From M3007 sp964392655 (GTDB lineage: Bacteria > Bacteroidota > Bacteroidia > Chitinophagales > Saprospiraceae), in the NCBI GenBank assembly GCA_964392655.1, contig CAYMQY010000094.1:1-15817 (forward strand): 15,817 nucleotides of DNA. Direction: 5' to 3'. Both the position numbers and the translations under genes were made by a program. Below the pieces are notes generated by a model that saw only the letters and a program-made list of their open reading frames with translations, ran no database searches and had not been told where the DNA came from. Shown piece by piece: positions 1 through 8,219 of the stretch (positions within the stretch are counted from its first letter, which is position 1; each line of letters opens with the position of its first letter).

Positions 1-26
1 TCATTCATCATTCATCATTCATCATT
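1..26. repeat. Heptanucleotide tandem repeat (TCATTCA)n
   Basis: Three perfect copies of the 7-bp unit TCATTCA (1-7, 8-14, 15-21) are followed by a five-base partial copy at 22-26. The array begins at the first base of the window, so it may extend further left. It covers the last codons and the stop of the minus-strand gene ending at 8. Read on the minus strand, the unit AATGATG gives TGA in all three frames, so the array acts as a set of stops in every frame. Confidence 0.85.
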
Positions 27-850
27 ATTTGAATCAATACCGGCAGGTGGTCGGAGGGGTAGCGGCAGTTTTTGGAGTCGCTGAGTACGGCGTATTTCTG
101 CACTTTCAGGTCGGGCGACACGAAGATGTAGTCAATCCTGAGTTCTACCGGATCGTGGAATTTGAAGCCGTTGAAGGTGCCGGGTGGGCCGAACGGCGGC
201 TCGATGGTATGGGCGTAGGCGTCGCGCAGGTTTTGGGAAAACATCCAGACCGGCTCGCTGTTCGGGCTGGAATTCAGGTCGCCCATCACGACAACGGGGT
301 AATTTTTGGTGTTTTTCTCCATTATTTTGCGCAGAATCAAGGCTGCCGACGACTTGCGCGCTTCCTTGCCGATGTGGTCGAAATGGGTGTTGTACACCAA
401 AAACTTCCGTTTGCCGCGCTTTTCGGCCAGCAACGCCCAGGTACAAATCCGGGGCAAGGCGGCATCCCAGCCTTTTGACACGGTATCGGGGCGTTCCGAC
501 AACCAGAACGTGCCCGACTCCAGCAGCCGGAACCGGTCTCTTTTGAAAAACAAAGCCGAGTATTCGCCGTCCTCGCGCCCGTCGTCGCGGCCTACCCCCA
601 CAAAGTTGTAGGCCGGCAGTTGTTCCAGCAGGTAAACCACCTGGTGTCTCAGGCCTTCCTGAATGCCAAACACATCGGGCGCATGAAACCGCAGTTGCCG
701 GGCAAGAAATTCGCGGCGTTTGGGCCAGGCGTCGCCGCTGTCGGCGGGATTGTCGTAGCGGATGTTGTAGGTCAGAAATGAAACAGGCTGGCTGAAGAGG
801 CCGGTGCTTGCAATTGCCCAAAAAAGCGGAAACAGGAGGTGTTTTTTCAT
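8..850 (-). CDS. Secreted endonuclease/exonuclease/phosphatase (EEP) family protein
   Basis: This 280-residue protein belongs to the EEP fold, the metal-dependent phosphoesterases that include DNase I, exonuclease III and sphingomyelinases. The family signatures are visible in order: TYNIR at 27-31, QEG with metal-binding Glu65, THFDH with candidate catalytic His156, GDLN at 190-193 (Asp191, Asn193), IDYIFVS near 239-245 and SDH at 266-268. An N-terminal hydrophobic stretch ending near residue 20 (LFSQ) looks like a signal peptide, so the protein probably acts in the periplasm or outside the cell. The start is the ATG at 850-848; a TTG nine bases upstream is possible but less likely, since the ATG gives a standard MKK signal peptide. 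The substrate cannot be told from sequence: nucleic acid, phospholipid or sugar phosphate are all possible. It is divergent from the peroxidase gene and forms no visible operon within the window. Confidence 0.88.
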   Translation of the reverse strand: MKKHLLFPLFWAIASTGLFSQPVSFLTYNIRYDNPADSGDAWPKRREFLARQLRFHAPDVFGIQEGLRHQVVYLLEQLPAYNFVGVGRDDGREDGEYSALFFKRDRFRLLESGTFWLSERPDTVSKGWDAALPRICTWALLAEKRGKRKFLVYNTHFDHIGKEARKSSAALILRKIMEKNTKNYPVVVMGDLNSSPNSEPVWMFSQNLRDAYAHTIEPPFGPPGTFNGFKFHDPVELRIDYIFVSPDLKVQKYAVLSDSKNCRYPSDHLPVLIQIMMNDE

Positions 851-856
851 GGTGGG

Positions 857-864
857 CAAAAGTA
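857..864 (-). promoter_or_regulatory. Candidate Bacteroidota -7 box (TACTTTTG) for the EEP gene
   Basis: On the minus strand, TACTTTTG matches the Bacteroidota housekeeping -7 consensus TAnnTTTG exactly. Its last base lies six bases before the ATG at 850, so transcription would begin at or next to the start codon and the message would be nearly leaderless. No convincing TTG at the -33 position was found, which lowers confidence. Confidence 0.45.
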
Positions 865-998
865 AGTAACCCGCACTAACCGTCAGCGACAGGAATGTTT
901 GTCATCCGTTAGCAAACCTCCAAACATAATATTCACATCGAATTAAACGCGGTACGTTGGCGTGGTCAAATGCACCTACAAAAACAATATTCGCAGCC

Positions 999-2174
999 AT
1001 GACGAAGTACCTCTATTTGCCTTTTGCTTTTTTAGCCGTTTCGGCCCTTATTTTTCCTTTTTGCAAAAAAACCGAAATCACCGACCCGGCTCCCGACAAC
1101 CATGCCGTCATCTTGAAATACCTGAACCTCGATTTTGACAACCTGCCCAACTACGCCAACCCGACTTTCCCGGTGCATTACGACACCAACGTTCAGGCGC
1201 AGGACAATGCTCCCAGTATCAACCGCGTAACCAACTCCGGCGCCGCACTCGGGCGGGTACTTTTCTACGACAAAAACCTGAGTCGAAACAACACCATCTC
1301 CTGCGCCAGTTGCCACGTACAGGAAAAAGCCTTTAGCGACGAAAGTACGTTCAGCCGCGGTTTCGAGGGCGGCCTGACCGGCGCACACTCCATGCGGCTG
1401 GCCAACGCCAATTTCTACACCAGCGAGCGCATGTTCTGGAACAAACGCGCCCAGGACATTGAAGATCAGGTGACCCAACCCGTAAAAGACCCCACAGAAA
1501 TGGGCTTCGATGCCGCGCACGGCGGTTTCGGGGCGGTAGTGACCAAAATGCAGGGACTGGAATATTACCCTGCTCTGTTCGAGGAAGTATTCGGCAGCCG
1601 GGAAATTACCGAGGAAAAAACCAAACGGGCGCTGGCGCAATTTGTCCGCAGCCTGGTGTCCACCGGCAGCCGCTTCGATCAGGGATTCGCAGCCGTGTAC
1701 AACCCGGCCGCCCCTGGTGCAGGCAACGGCGCGCCTTTTCCCAATTTCACCCAACAGGAAAACCGGGGCAAACAACTGTTCATTCTCGGACCTCCACAGG
1801 GAGTAGCCTGCGCCGCCTGCCACAACCTGCCCACCTTTGCGCTCAACCAGACCAGCCTGAGCAACGGTCTCGACGCCGGCGAAACGATCGTATTCAAGTC
1901 GCCTTCACTGAAAAACGTGGCGGTCGCCGGCCCATTTATGCACGACGGGCGCTTTGCCACGCTGGAAGAAGTGGTCGAACACTACAACTCAGGTATTCAG
2001 CCCGGCCCGGCCCTCGACCCGCGCTTGCGCATTCCCCCCGGCCAGCCCAACGCCGGCCAACCGCTGCGCCTCAACCTGAGTGCCGACGACAAGGCTGCAC
2101 TCGTAGCCTTCCTGCGCACGCTGACGGACGATGCCATGCTCACAGACCCGAAGTTCGGCGACCCGTTCCGGTAG
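999..2174 (+). CDS. Di-haem cytochrome c peroxidase (MauG/CcpA family)
   Basis: The 391-residue protein has two c-type haem sites, CASCH at 102-106 and CAACH at 271-275, in the arrangement of bacterial di-haem peroxidases that reduce hydrogen peroxide to water with electrons from a small cytochrome. Other family features are the block from the LANANFYTSERMFWNKRAQD region through VKDPTEMGF between the haems, and FMHDGR with candidate distal ligand Met314. The length is typical. The N-terminus (MTKYLYLPFAFLAVSALIF, then PFCKK) is a signal sequence with a cysteine at 22, so it is probably an outer-membrane or periplasmic lipoprotein, although the lipobox (F-P-F-C) is atypical. The ATG at 999 is chosen because a start at the upstream in-frame TTG (957) would put 14 polar residues before the signal peptide. 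No electron donor or haem-maturation gene is adjacent. The gene converges on the PcfJ-like gene. The alternative within the family is a MauG-like oxidase; the function is otherwise secure. Confidence 0.93.
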   Translation: MTKYLYLPFAFLAVSALIFPFCKKTEITDPAPDNHAVILKYLNLDFDNLPNYANPTFPVHYDTNVQAQDNAPSINRVTNSGAALGRVLFYDKNLSRNNTISCASCHVQEKAFSDESTFSRGFEGGLTGAHSMRLANANFYTSERMFWNKRAQDIEDQVTQPVKDPTEMGFDAAHGGFGAVVTKMQGLEYYPALFEEVFGSREITEEKTKRALAQFVRSLVSTGSRFDQGFAAVYNPAAPGAGNGAPFPNFTQQENRGKQLFILGPPQGVACAACHNLPTFALNQTSLSNGLDAGETIVFKSPSLKNVAVAGPFMHDGRFATLEEVVEHYNSGIQPGPALDPRLRIPPGQPNAGQPLRLNLSADDKAALVAFLRTLTDDAMLTDPKFGDPFR

Positions 2175-2216
2175 TTTTAAATTTAAAATTTAAAATTTTG
2201 AAATTAAAATTTAAAA
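2175..2216. repeat. AT-only heptanucleotide tandem repeat between convergent genes
   Basis: Six consecutive 7-bp units near TTTAAAA fill the space between the peroxidase stop and the opposing stop: TTTTAAA, TTTAAAA, TTTAAAA, TTTTGAA, ATTAAAA, TTTAAAA. The array starts at the base after TAG (2172-2174) and includes the TAA of the minus-strand gene (2211-2213). It is strikingly AT-rich against its GC-rich surroundings. The units contain AAATTT palindromes, so it could fold weakly and may end transcription from both sides, but it is not a classical GC-stem terminator. Confidence 0.8.
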
Positions 2217-3884
2217 GGGCGGTATGCCTTCTCTATGCCCCTTTCCTAATCCCTTCTTCTCCCAAATCCGGATCAGCCGCATTTCTTCTTCGTTCGGCAA
2301 GCGGTTGTGTGCGCCGCGGACCTGCACGATCCGGTGGCGGGAATCGAGTTCGATGGTGATCAGGCGCTCGAATGCCTCCGGTATTTCCCCCTCGCGGCGC
2401 AGCGACCAGATGGAACTGTAGCCCAGGGCGCAACGCGATGCGTAGCCCGCCACGCAATGTGACATAGCCCGGCCTTCAGCCCAAAGCGCTTCGGCGGTAC
2501 AGAGTTGCACGATGCGGTAGCGCGTGCCGTTCTTAGCAGTGTACAAGAGGCCCTTCCCGGGCGCCGGCTTCCAGGATTTGGGTAAATGCGCCAATTGCCG
2601 TTGCGCAGCCAACTCGCGGTGCCACTCCTCCATGCGGCGTAGCAAGGCTTCCGGGCTGCGGCCTTTGAGCGTAAAGTGCGGGTTTTGCAAGCGGCAATGC
2701 CACAAGTGATCGAGCAGGGGCCGAACCTGTTGCCGTAGAATCTGCGACTCGTGCCGGACGAGAAAATCAATAGCCTGACTCAGAAAGTGATCGTCGTCCC
2801 AGCCTTCAAGGTGGCCGGCGTGCGCGTCAAATTCCTGCACCAGCGCGATTGACCCGCCCCGCACAGCCACCCGCGCAAAAAGAAAAGCATTCTCCCAGTT
2901 AGTGTTGGCGGGCAACAGGGAAAAATGGTGTGCCGCTTTGGCGTTCAGCGGAAAACGCAATCCCGGCGCCGTGCGCAGTGGTTTCCCGGCACACAAGTGC
3001 CGGCATATCTGATGAGGAACCTGTTCAAAGTTGGTGAGCACAATTGCCGGAAGCCAGTGAAAGAGCGGCTGCGTGGGCAGGGGTTGGTATCGCTGTTCGT
3101 CGAAACAGCCGGCTTCCTGCAAATGCAGGGCAAAACGCCTGGACCGGTTGTACACCCACTGCTCGAAGAGCGGCAGACCTTGCCGGGCGACAATCAGGAA
3201 GGCCGTATCCGGATCGAAACGCCGGAGCAGTACCGGAAAAACATACCCGGCAAATTGAACGGCAGCGAATGCCGCATTGCGCAGGGTGAGCGGATTGATC
3301 GCCGCCTTTCCCCGAGTCCGCCAAATTACGGCCCGCACGGAGAGGCTGGTAAAAAAATGCGTTGTCATCCTCGTTTCCGGACAGGAAAATCGCTCGTCTG
3401 AAATGGCCGACACGAGAAATTCCACATACAACTTGCGCAATTTCTGGTGCTCGCTTTTTTTGAACCAGCACTTGTTGGCCAGATCGAACAACCAGGTTTG
3501 TTCGTACACCGAAGGTCTTTTGTTTCTGAAAGTCTGGTCGAGCCATTGCTTGTATGCCAGCAGGGTGTCCATTCCGCTGCGGTCCTGCACCCGAAACGCC
3601 GTGTCAACGATATGGAGCCAATATGCCGGCGTAGCAGCCAGGTTGGGGTCTTTGGGCCACAGGTGTTTTTTTAGAAACTGGTAATACGGCCGGTCGAGGG
3701 CGCCCATACCGTACAGGAGGTCGCCCAGCGCTCCTTCCCGAATTTGCCGGTAATACCGGTGACGACCTTTCTCCAGCAACTCGCCCAACTCGGGGCATTC
3801 CTGCACAAGCGCAGCCAAGTCCGGATCGGATGCCAGTGCGATACGTTCGCGCTGATCAATATCAATGTGGGCATTGGCTTGCAT
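2211..3884 (-). CDS. PcfJ-like domain protein
   Basis: This 557-residue protein ends in a recognisable PcfJ-like domain (about 474-557): the HCVAGYASRC segment, then SSIWSLR, a TIEL strand, IVQVRGAHNR and a final helix. PcfJ-like proteins take their name from an enterococcal conjugative-plasmid gene, but homologues are common in Bacteroidota chromosomes and their biochemical role is unknown. The first roughly 470 residues are rich in Trp, Arg, His and Leu, appear helical, and match no family I can name. There is no signal peptide or membrane segment, so it is probably cytoplasmic. The reading frame continues upstream to an ATG at 4103, but the added 73 residues are very Arg-rich and run into the next gene's promoter region, so the ATG at 3884 (MQANAHIDID) is preferred. 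It stands alone on its strand, and no conjugation gene is nearby. Confidence 0.75.
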   Translation of the reverse strand: MQANAHIDIDQRERIALASDPDLAALVQECPELGELLEKGRHRYYRQIREGALGDLLYGMGALDRPYYQFLKKHLWPKDPNLAATPAYWLHIVDTAFRVQDRSGMDTLLAYKQWLDQTFRNKRPSVYEQTWLFDLANKCWFKKSEHQKLRKLYVEFLVSAISDERFSCPETRMTTHFFTSLSVRAVIWRTRGKAAINPLTLRNAAFAAVQFAGYVFPVLLRRFDPDTAFLIVARQGLPLFEQWVYNRSRRFALHLQEAGCFDEQRYQPLPTQPLFHWLPAIVLTNFEQVPHQICRHLCAGKPLRTAPGLRFPLNAKAAHHFSLLPANTNWENAFLFARVAVRGGSIALVQEFDAHAGHLEGWDDDHFLSQAIDFLVRHESQILRQQVRPLLDHLWHCRLQNPHFTLKGRSPEALLRRMEEWHRELAAQRQLAHLPKSWKPAPGKGLLYTAKNGTRYRIVQLCTAEALWAEGRAMSHCVAGYASRCALGYSSIWSLRREGEIPEAFERLITIELDSRHRIVQVRGAHNRLPNEEEMRLIRIWEKKGLGKGHREGIPPF

Positions 3885-4077
3885 GGTGCGATTCGTTTGT
3901 GGATTTGCATGGCGCCGATGCAGGCGAGTGGCACTGCACCGGGACGTGCGAAAAATATCCGATGGTTCGCATGTTCGATTGGTGTGGTTAAGAAAACGGG
4001 TGAATCGGGGCGGTAAAAAATTCCGCCTTACAACATTGATAAGCGGTTTACGGGCGGCATAATGTGAAGAGGTGGGG

Positions 4078-4085
4078 CAAAAGTT
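4078..4085 (-). promoter_or_regulatory. Weak candidate -7 box upstream of the PcfJ-like gene
   Basis: The minus strand reads AACTTTTG, one mismatch from TAnnTTTG, followed by GCCCCACC. Almost the same string (ACTTTTGCCCACC) precedes the EEP gene. If used, it would give the PcfJ-like gene a leader of about 185 bases containing an out-of-frame mini-ORF (MPPVNRLSML, from the ATG at 4060). This rests on similarity alone. Confidence 0.2.
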
Positions 4086-4107
4086 CCGGCAGGCGTACAA
4101 CATTTCC

Positions 4108-4115
4108 TACCTTTC
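4108..4115 (+). promoter_or_regulatory. Candidate -7 box (TACCTTTC) for the GH13-GH31 gene
   Basis: TACCTTTC differs from TAnnTTTG only in the last base and sits 27 bases before the ATG at 4143, a usual distance in Bacteroidota. A partial -33-like GTTCC lies about 20 bases upstream. No Shine-Dalgarno sequence is evident between box and start. Confidence 0.35.
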
Positions 4116-4142
4116 GAGCGCAAAAAACAACACCGTTCGTTG

Positions 4143-7100
4143 ATGAAAAAACTGCTCCTCCTGTTCATTGCGCTGCTCGCCGGCGCCCTGCTTCACGCCC
4201 AGGTCACCCTCTCCCCCGAAAAACCCGGCCTCGCCGAAGAGGTCGTGCTCACGTTCAACGCCGCCGAAGGCAATGCCGGACTGAAAGGCCACACCGGCGA
4301 TGTGTACCTGCACACCGGCCTCGTGACCGACCAAACCGGCGGCTGGAACAAGGTGCCCGCTGGCTGGAACGAAAACCTCGACCGCCTCAAACTTCGGCGC
4401 ACCGGAGCGGATACCTACCAGATCAAATTCCGCATCACCGACCTGTACGGCATTGAGCCGAACACCGACGTGGTGGCGCTGGCTTTCGTGTTTCGCTCCG
4501 CCGACGGCGCCAAAACCGGCAAGGCCGCCGGCAACGCCGACATTTATTATTTCCTGAAAGAAATCGCCTTTCGGAAAGCGCCCGAAGTGCGCGACACCTG
4601 CCTGGCACCCGAACCCGAATGGACCAAAAATGCCAACATTTACGAAGTGAACCTGCGCCAGTACACACAGGAGGGCACGTTCGACGCCTTCGCCAAGCAA
4701 CTGCCCCGCCTGCGCGACATGGGGGTGGATATCCTTTGGTTCATGCCCATCCAGCCCATCGGCGTGGAGAGCCGAAAAGGCCCGCTCGGTTCGTACTACG
4801 CCATCCGGGATTATACCGCCACCAATCCTGAACACGGTTCGCTCAAGGATTTTAAAAAAATGGTCGAACGCGCCCACGAACTCGGCATGAAAGTCGTGCT
4901 CGACTGGGTGGCCAACCACACCGCCCGCGACCACGACTGGGTGAAAAAACACCCCGACTGGTACAACCACGACGCCAAAGGGGAAATCATCGCGCCTTAC
5001 GACTGGACGGATGTGGCCGATCTCAACTACGACCAGCCCGCCATGCGTGCGGCCATGATTGAGGAAATGCTGTTCTGGATCCGCGAAACCGACCTCGACG
5101 GCTTCCGCTGCGACGTGGCCGGCGACGTACCTGCCGATTTCTGGGAAGCCGCCCGCACCGCCATTGAAGCCGTCAAGCCCGTATGGATGCTGGCCGAAAA
5201 CGCCGATAAACTGCACCTGCTCAACCGCGCGTTCAACGCCAACTACGGCTGGCCGTTCCACCACCTGATGAACGACATCGCCAAAGGCAAAAAGCCCGCA
5301 AGCGCGGTGTTCGACCTGCTGCGCGAAGCCGACGCCGCCTATCCCAAGGGCAGTTACCCCATGCAGTTCATCACCAACCACGACGAAAACTCGTGGCAAG
5401 GCACCGAGTACGAACGCCTCGGAGCCGCCGGTATCGAAGCCTTTTCGGTGCTGTACTACACGGTGCCGGGCATGCCGCTCATTTACTCCGGTCAGGAGTC
5501 GGCGTTCAACCGGCGGCTGAAGTTTTTTGAAAAAGACCCGATTGACTGGGGCACGTACGCGCTGGCGCCGTTTTACACCAAACTGAACGCGCTGAAACAC
5601 CAACAAGCGGCCCTCTGGAACGGACGCCACGGCGGCATCCTGCGCGAGATCAAACACGAAAAACCCGACCGGGTGCTGGCCTTTTCGCGTACCGCCGGCA
5701 ACAGCAAAGTTGTGACCGTACTCAACCTGTCGGACCACGTTTCCGAAGTGAGCCTGCAATTGGCCGGCGACGCGGGCATCTACCGCGAATATTTTACCGG
5801 CGCCGAAACGACCCTCCCGGCCCGCGCCAAACTCAGCCTCAAGCCCTGGGGCTATCAGGTGTACGTGTTTGAAAAAGAACTGCCGAAGCAAATCCGCACG
5901 TTCGAGTCGCTGGAAAAAACCGGCACTGGCTTGCGCATCCGCACCAACGACGGCACCTTCATCATTAACACGTTCACCGAAAACGCCTTTGAAATAGCCT
6001 TTGAACCGAAAGGCGAAACCAACCCGCCCTCGAACGCCGCAGCCGGCACGCCGAAAAAGGTACCCGCCGTGGTATCCGACGGCCCCGGCAGCCTGGAGTA
6101 CATCACGAACGGGCTGGCGGTAATCATTCAGAAATCGCCGTTCTCGGTGGAATTTCGCTACAAGAAAAAACCGCTGTTTGCGGAAGCGGGCGGCTTTTTT
6201 GACGACGGTGTCAGCCGCGGATTCCGGTTTCGGCTCGACCCTTCGGAACAACTCTTCGGCGGCGGCGAACGCGCTATGGGCATGAACCGACGCGGCAAAC
6301 GCCTCAAATTGTACAACCGCGCCAGTTACGGCTACGAGGAGCAAGCCGACCTCATGTACTACTCCATGCCCGTCGCTATTTCTTCCAAAAAATACATGCT
6401 CGCGTTCGACAACGGCGCGAGCGGCTGGCTCGACCTCGGCGCCACTCAACCCGACGTGCTTTCCTTCGAGGCCGTAGGCGGGCGTATGAGTTACCTCCTC
6501 GTAGTGGCCGACCAGTGGCCGCAGTTGGCCACCGAATTTACCGGCGTTACCGGTCGCCAGCCCATGCCGCCCCGCTGGGCATTGGGCAACATCGCCTCCC
6601 GGATGGGCTACCACAGCCAAACCCAGGTGGAGGAAGTGGCGGAAAAATACCTGGAGGACAACATCCCGCTCGACGCGGTAGTGCTCGACCTGTTCTGGTT
6701 CGGCCCCGACGTGAAGGGCCATGTCGGCAATCTTGACTGGTACCGCGACTCCTTTCCCGAACCCGAAAAAATGATGGCCGACCTGAAAAAACACGGCGTA
6801 AAAACCGTGCTCATCACCGAGCCGTTCATCCTGAAAAACACCAAAACCTTCGAGGAGGTCACCCGCCTTGAATTAGTTGGAAAAACGGCCATCGGAAAGC
6901 CCTACCTGTACGATTTTTACTTCGGCCACACGGCCCTGCTCGATATTTTCAAACCAGAGACGAAAAACTGGTTCTGGGAAATTTACAAAAAACACACCCT
7001 TTCAGGCGTGGACGGCTGGTGGGGCGACCTCGGCGAACCGGAAGTACACCCCGACGACCTGCTGCACGTAAACGGACGCGCCGATCAGGTGCACAACCTG

Positions 7101-8219
7101 TACGGCCACGAGTGGGCTAAAACCGTGTTCGAGGGATTCCGCAAGGATTTTCCGCAACGCCGCCCGCTCATTCTGATGCGTTCCGGGTTTGTCGGCTCCC
7201 AGCGCTACGGCATGGTGCCCTGGTCGGGCGACGTGAACCGCTCCTGGGGGGGACTGAAACCGCAGGTCGAGATAGCCCTCAGCATGGGCATGCAGGGACT
7301 GGCGTATATGCACTCCGACCTCGGCGGTTTTGCGGGCAATTACCGCAGCGCCGAATTGTACACCCGCTGGCTGCAATACGGCGTGTTTCAGCCGGTGTTC
7401 CGCACCCACGCGCAGGAGGACGTGCCCGCCGAACCGGTTTTCTGGGACGACAGCACCAAAAACCTCGTCCGGCGCTACATCGAGTTGCGCTACGCCATGC
7501 TGCCCTACAACTACACCCTGCTTTGGGAAAACAGTACCACCGGCCTGCCCATGATGCGCCCGCTGTGTTACGCGGACGACGATCCCGCTTTGCTTACGAA
7601 CACGACCACCTACCTCTGGGGCAACGATTTTCTCGTGAGCCCGGTGGTGGAAAAGGGCGCTACTGTGCAAACCGTGCACTTCCCGAAAGGCGCCGTCTGG
7701 CTCGACTACTGGACCGGCAAACCGTACGATGGCGGCCAAACAACGCAGGTGCCGGTGACCATCCGCGACATACCTGTGTTCGTGCGGGCGGGGGCGTTCG
7801 TCCCCATGTCGGAAAAACGCCTCGGCAGCACCGAGGACTACGCGCCAAATTCATTAGCCATTCACTACTACCACCACCCAACGGCCACGGCCGGCAAGGG
7901 CACGCTGTACGAAGACGACGGCGCCACCTTCGACGCCTTTGCTGCCAACGCGTACTGGCAGGTGCAGTTCACCTCTACGTTTGCCGAGGGCAAACTGACG
8001 CTGCGTAACCGCTCGTTCGGGTTCAATTACACCGGCAAACCCAAAGTCCGCTCGCTCCAGTACGTGATCCACGGCCTGACGGCGCCGGTCAAAACCGTGA
8101 AATTGCTTCGAAAAGACGGCAAGGAGCGCGCGGTGCAGGTGAACTGGAAGCCGGAGGACGGCAAACCGTTAGCGGTGTTCGTGGTGGAAGGCGAAGACGT
8201 GGGGGTCGTGGTGGAGTGA
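4143..8219 (+). CDS. Exported GH13 alpha-amylase / GH31 alpha-glucosidase fusion protein
   Basis: This single 1358-residue protein joins two glycoside hydrolases. A signal peptide (residues 1-19, cut after LHA) indicates export. Residues about 21-140 form a beta-sandwich-like domain of the type found before Bacteroidota amylases. The GH13 barrel spans about 155-545, with DWVANHT, nucleophile Asp324 in GFRCDV, acid/base Glu352 in LAEN and Asp414 in TNHDE. From about 590 a GH31 unit follows: an N-terminal beta domain, a barrel starting near RWALGNIASRMGY (about 809), nucleophile Asp962 in WWGDLGEPE, acid/base Asp1030 in WSGDVNRSW, and a beta C-terminus. All key residues of both barrels are present, so both are probably active: the first cutting alpha-glucan, the second releasing glucose from the ends. 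Exact linkages are inference. No type IX sorting domain is seen at the C-terminus. The ATG at 4143 is chosen over the TTG directly before it. No SusC/SusD pair or sugar regulator is adjacent, so it is not in a visible starch locus. Confidence 0.93.
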   Translation: MKKLLLLFIALLAGALLHAQVTLSPEKPGLAEEVVLTFNAAEGNAGLKGHTGDVYLHTGLVTDQTGGWNKVPAGWNENLDRLKLRRTGADTYQIKFRITDLYGIEPNTDVVALAFVFRSADGAKTGKAAGNADIYYFLKEIAFRKAPEVRDTCLAPEPEWTKNANIYEVNLRQYTQEGTFDAFAKQLPRLRDMGVDILWFMPIQPIGVESRKGPLGSYYAIRDYTATNPEHGSLKDFKKMVERAHELGMKVVLDWVANHTARDHDWVKKHPDWYNHDAKGEIIAPYDWTDVADLNYDQPAMRAAMIEEMLFWIRETDLDGFRCDVAGDVPADFWEAARTAIEAVKPVWMLAENADKLHLLNRAFNANYGWPFHHLMNDIAKGKKPASAVFDLLREADAAYPKGSYPMQFITNHDENSWQGTEYERLGAAGIEAFSVLYYTVPGMPLIYSGQESAFNRRLKFFEKDPIDWGTYALAPFYTKLNALKHQQAALWNGRHGGILREIKHEKPDRVLAFSRTAGNSKVVTVLNLSDHVSEVSLQLAGDAGIYREYFTGAETTLPARAKLSLKPWGYQVYVFEKELPKQIRTFESLEKTGTGLRIRTNDGTFIINTFTENAFEIAFEPKGETNPPSNAAAGTPKKVPAVVSDGPGSLEYITNGLAVIIQKSPFSVEFRYKKKPLFAEAGGFFDDGVSRGFRFRLDPSEQLFGGGERAMGMNRRGKRLKLYNRASYGYEEQADLMYYSMPVAISSKKYMLAFDNGASGWLDLGATQPDVLSFEAVGGRMSYLLVVADQWPQLATEFTGVTGRQPMPPRWALGNIASRMGYHSQTQVEEVAEKYLEDNIPLDAVVLDLFWFGPDVKGHVGNLDWYRDSFPEPEKMMADLKKHGVKTVLITEPFILKNTKTFEEVTRLELVGKTAIGKPYLYDFYFGHTALLDIFKPETKNWFWEIYKKHTLSGVDGWWGDLGEPEVHPDDLLHVNGRADQVHNLYGHEWAKTVFEGFRKDFPQRRPLILMRSGFVGSQRYGMVPWSGDVNRSWGGLKPQVEIALSMGMQGLAYMHSDLGGFAGNYRSAELYTRWLQYGVFQPVFRTHAQEDVPAEPVFWDDSTKNLVRRYIELRYAMLPYNYTLLWENSTTGLPMMRPLCYADDDPALLTNTTTYLWGNDFLVSPVVEKGATVQTVHFPKGAVWLDYWTGKPYDGGQTTQVPVTIRDIPVFVRAGAFVPMSEKRLGSTEDYAPNSLAIHYYHHPTATAGKGTLYEDDGATFDAFAANAYWQVQFTSTFAEGKLTLRNRSFGFNYTGKPKVRSLQYVIHGLTAPVKTVKLLRKDGKERAVQVNWKPEDGKPLAVFVVEGEDVGVVVE

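Noticed and set aside
3885..4103. N-terminal extension of the PcfJ-like protein to the ATG at 4103
   Set aside because: The extra 73 residues are Arg-rich and unlike the rest, and overlap the promoter region of the GH13-GH31 gene.
4107..6794. An 895-residue open frame on the minus strand opposite the GH13-GH31 gene
   Set aside because: It lies wholly antisense to a gene with clear catalytic motifs. Its Val/Gly/His/Phe-rich composition is what GC-rich codons give when read backwards, and no family motif is visible.
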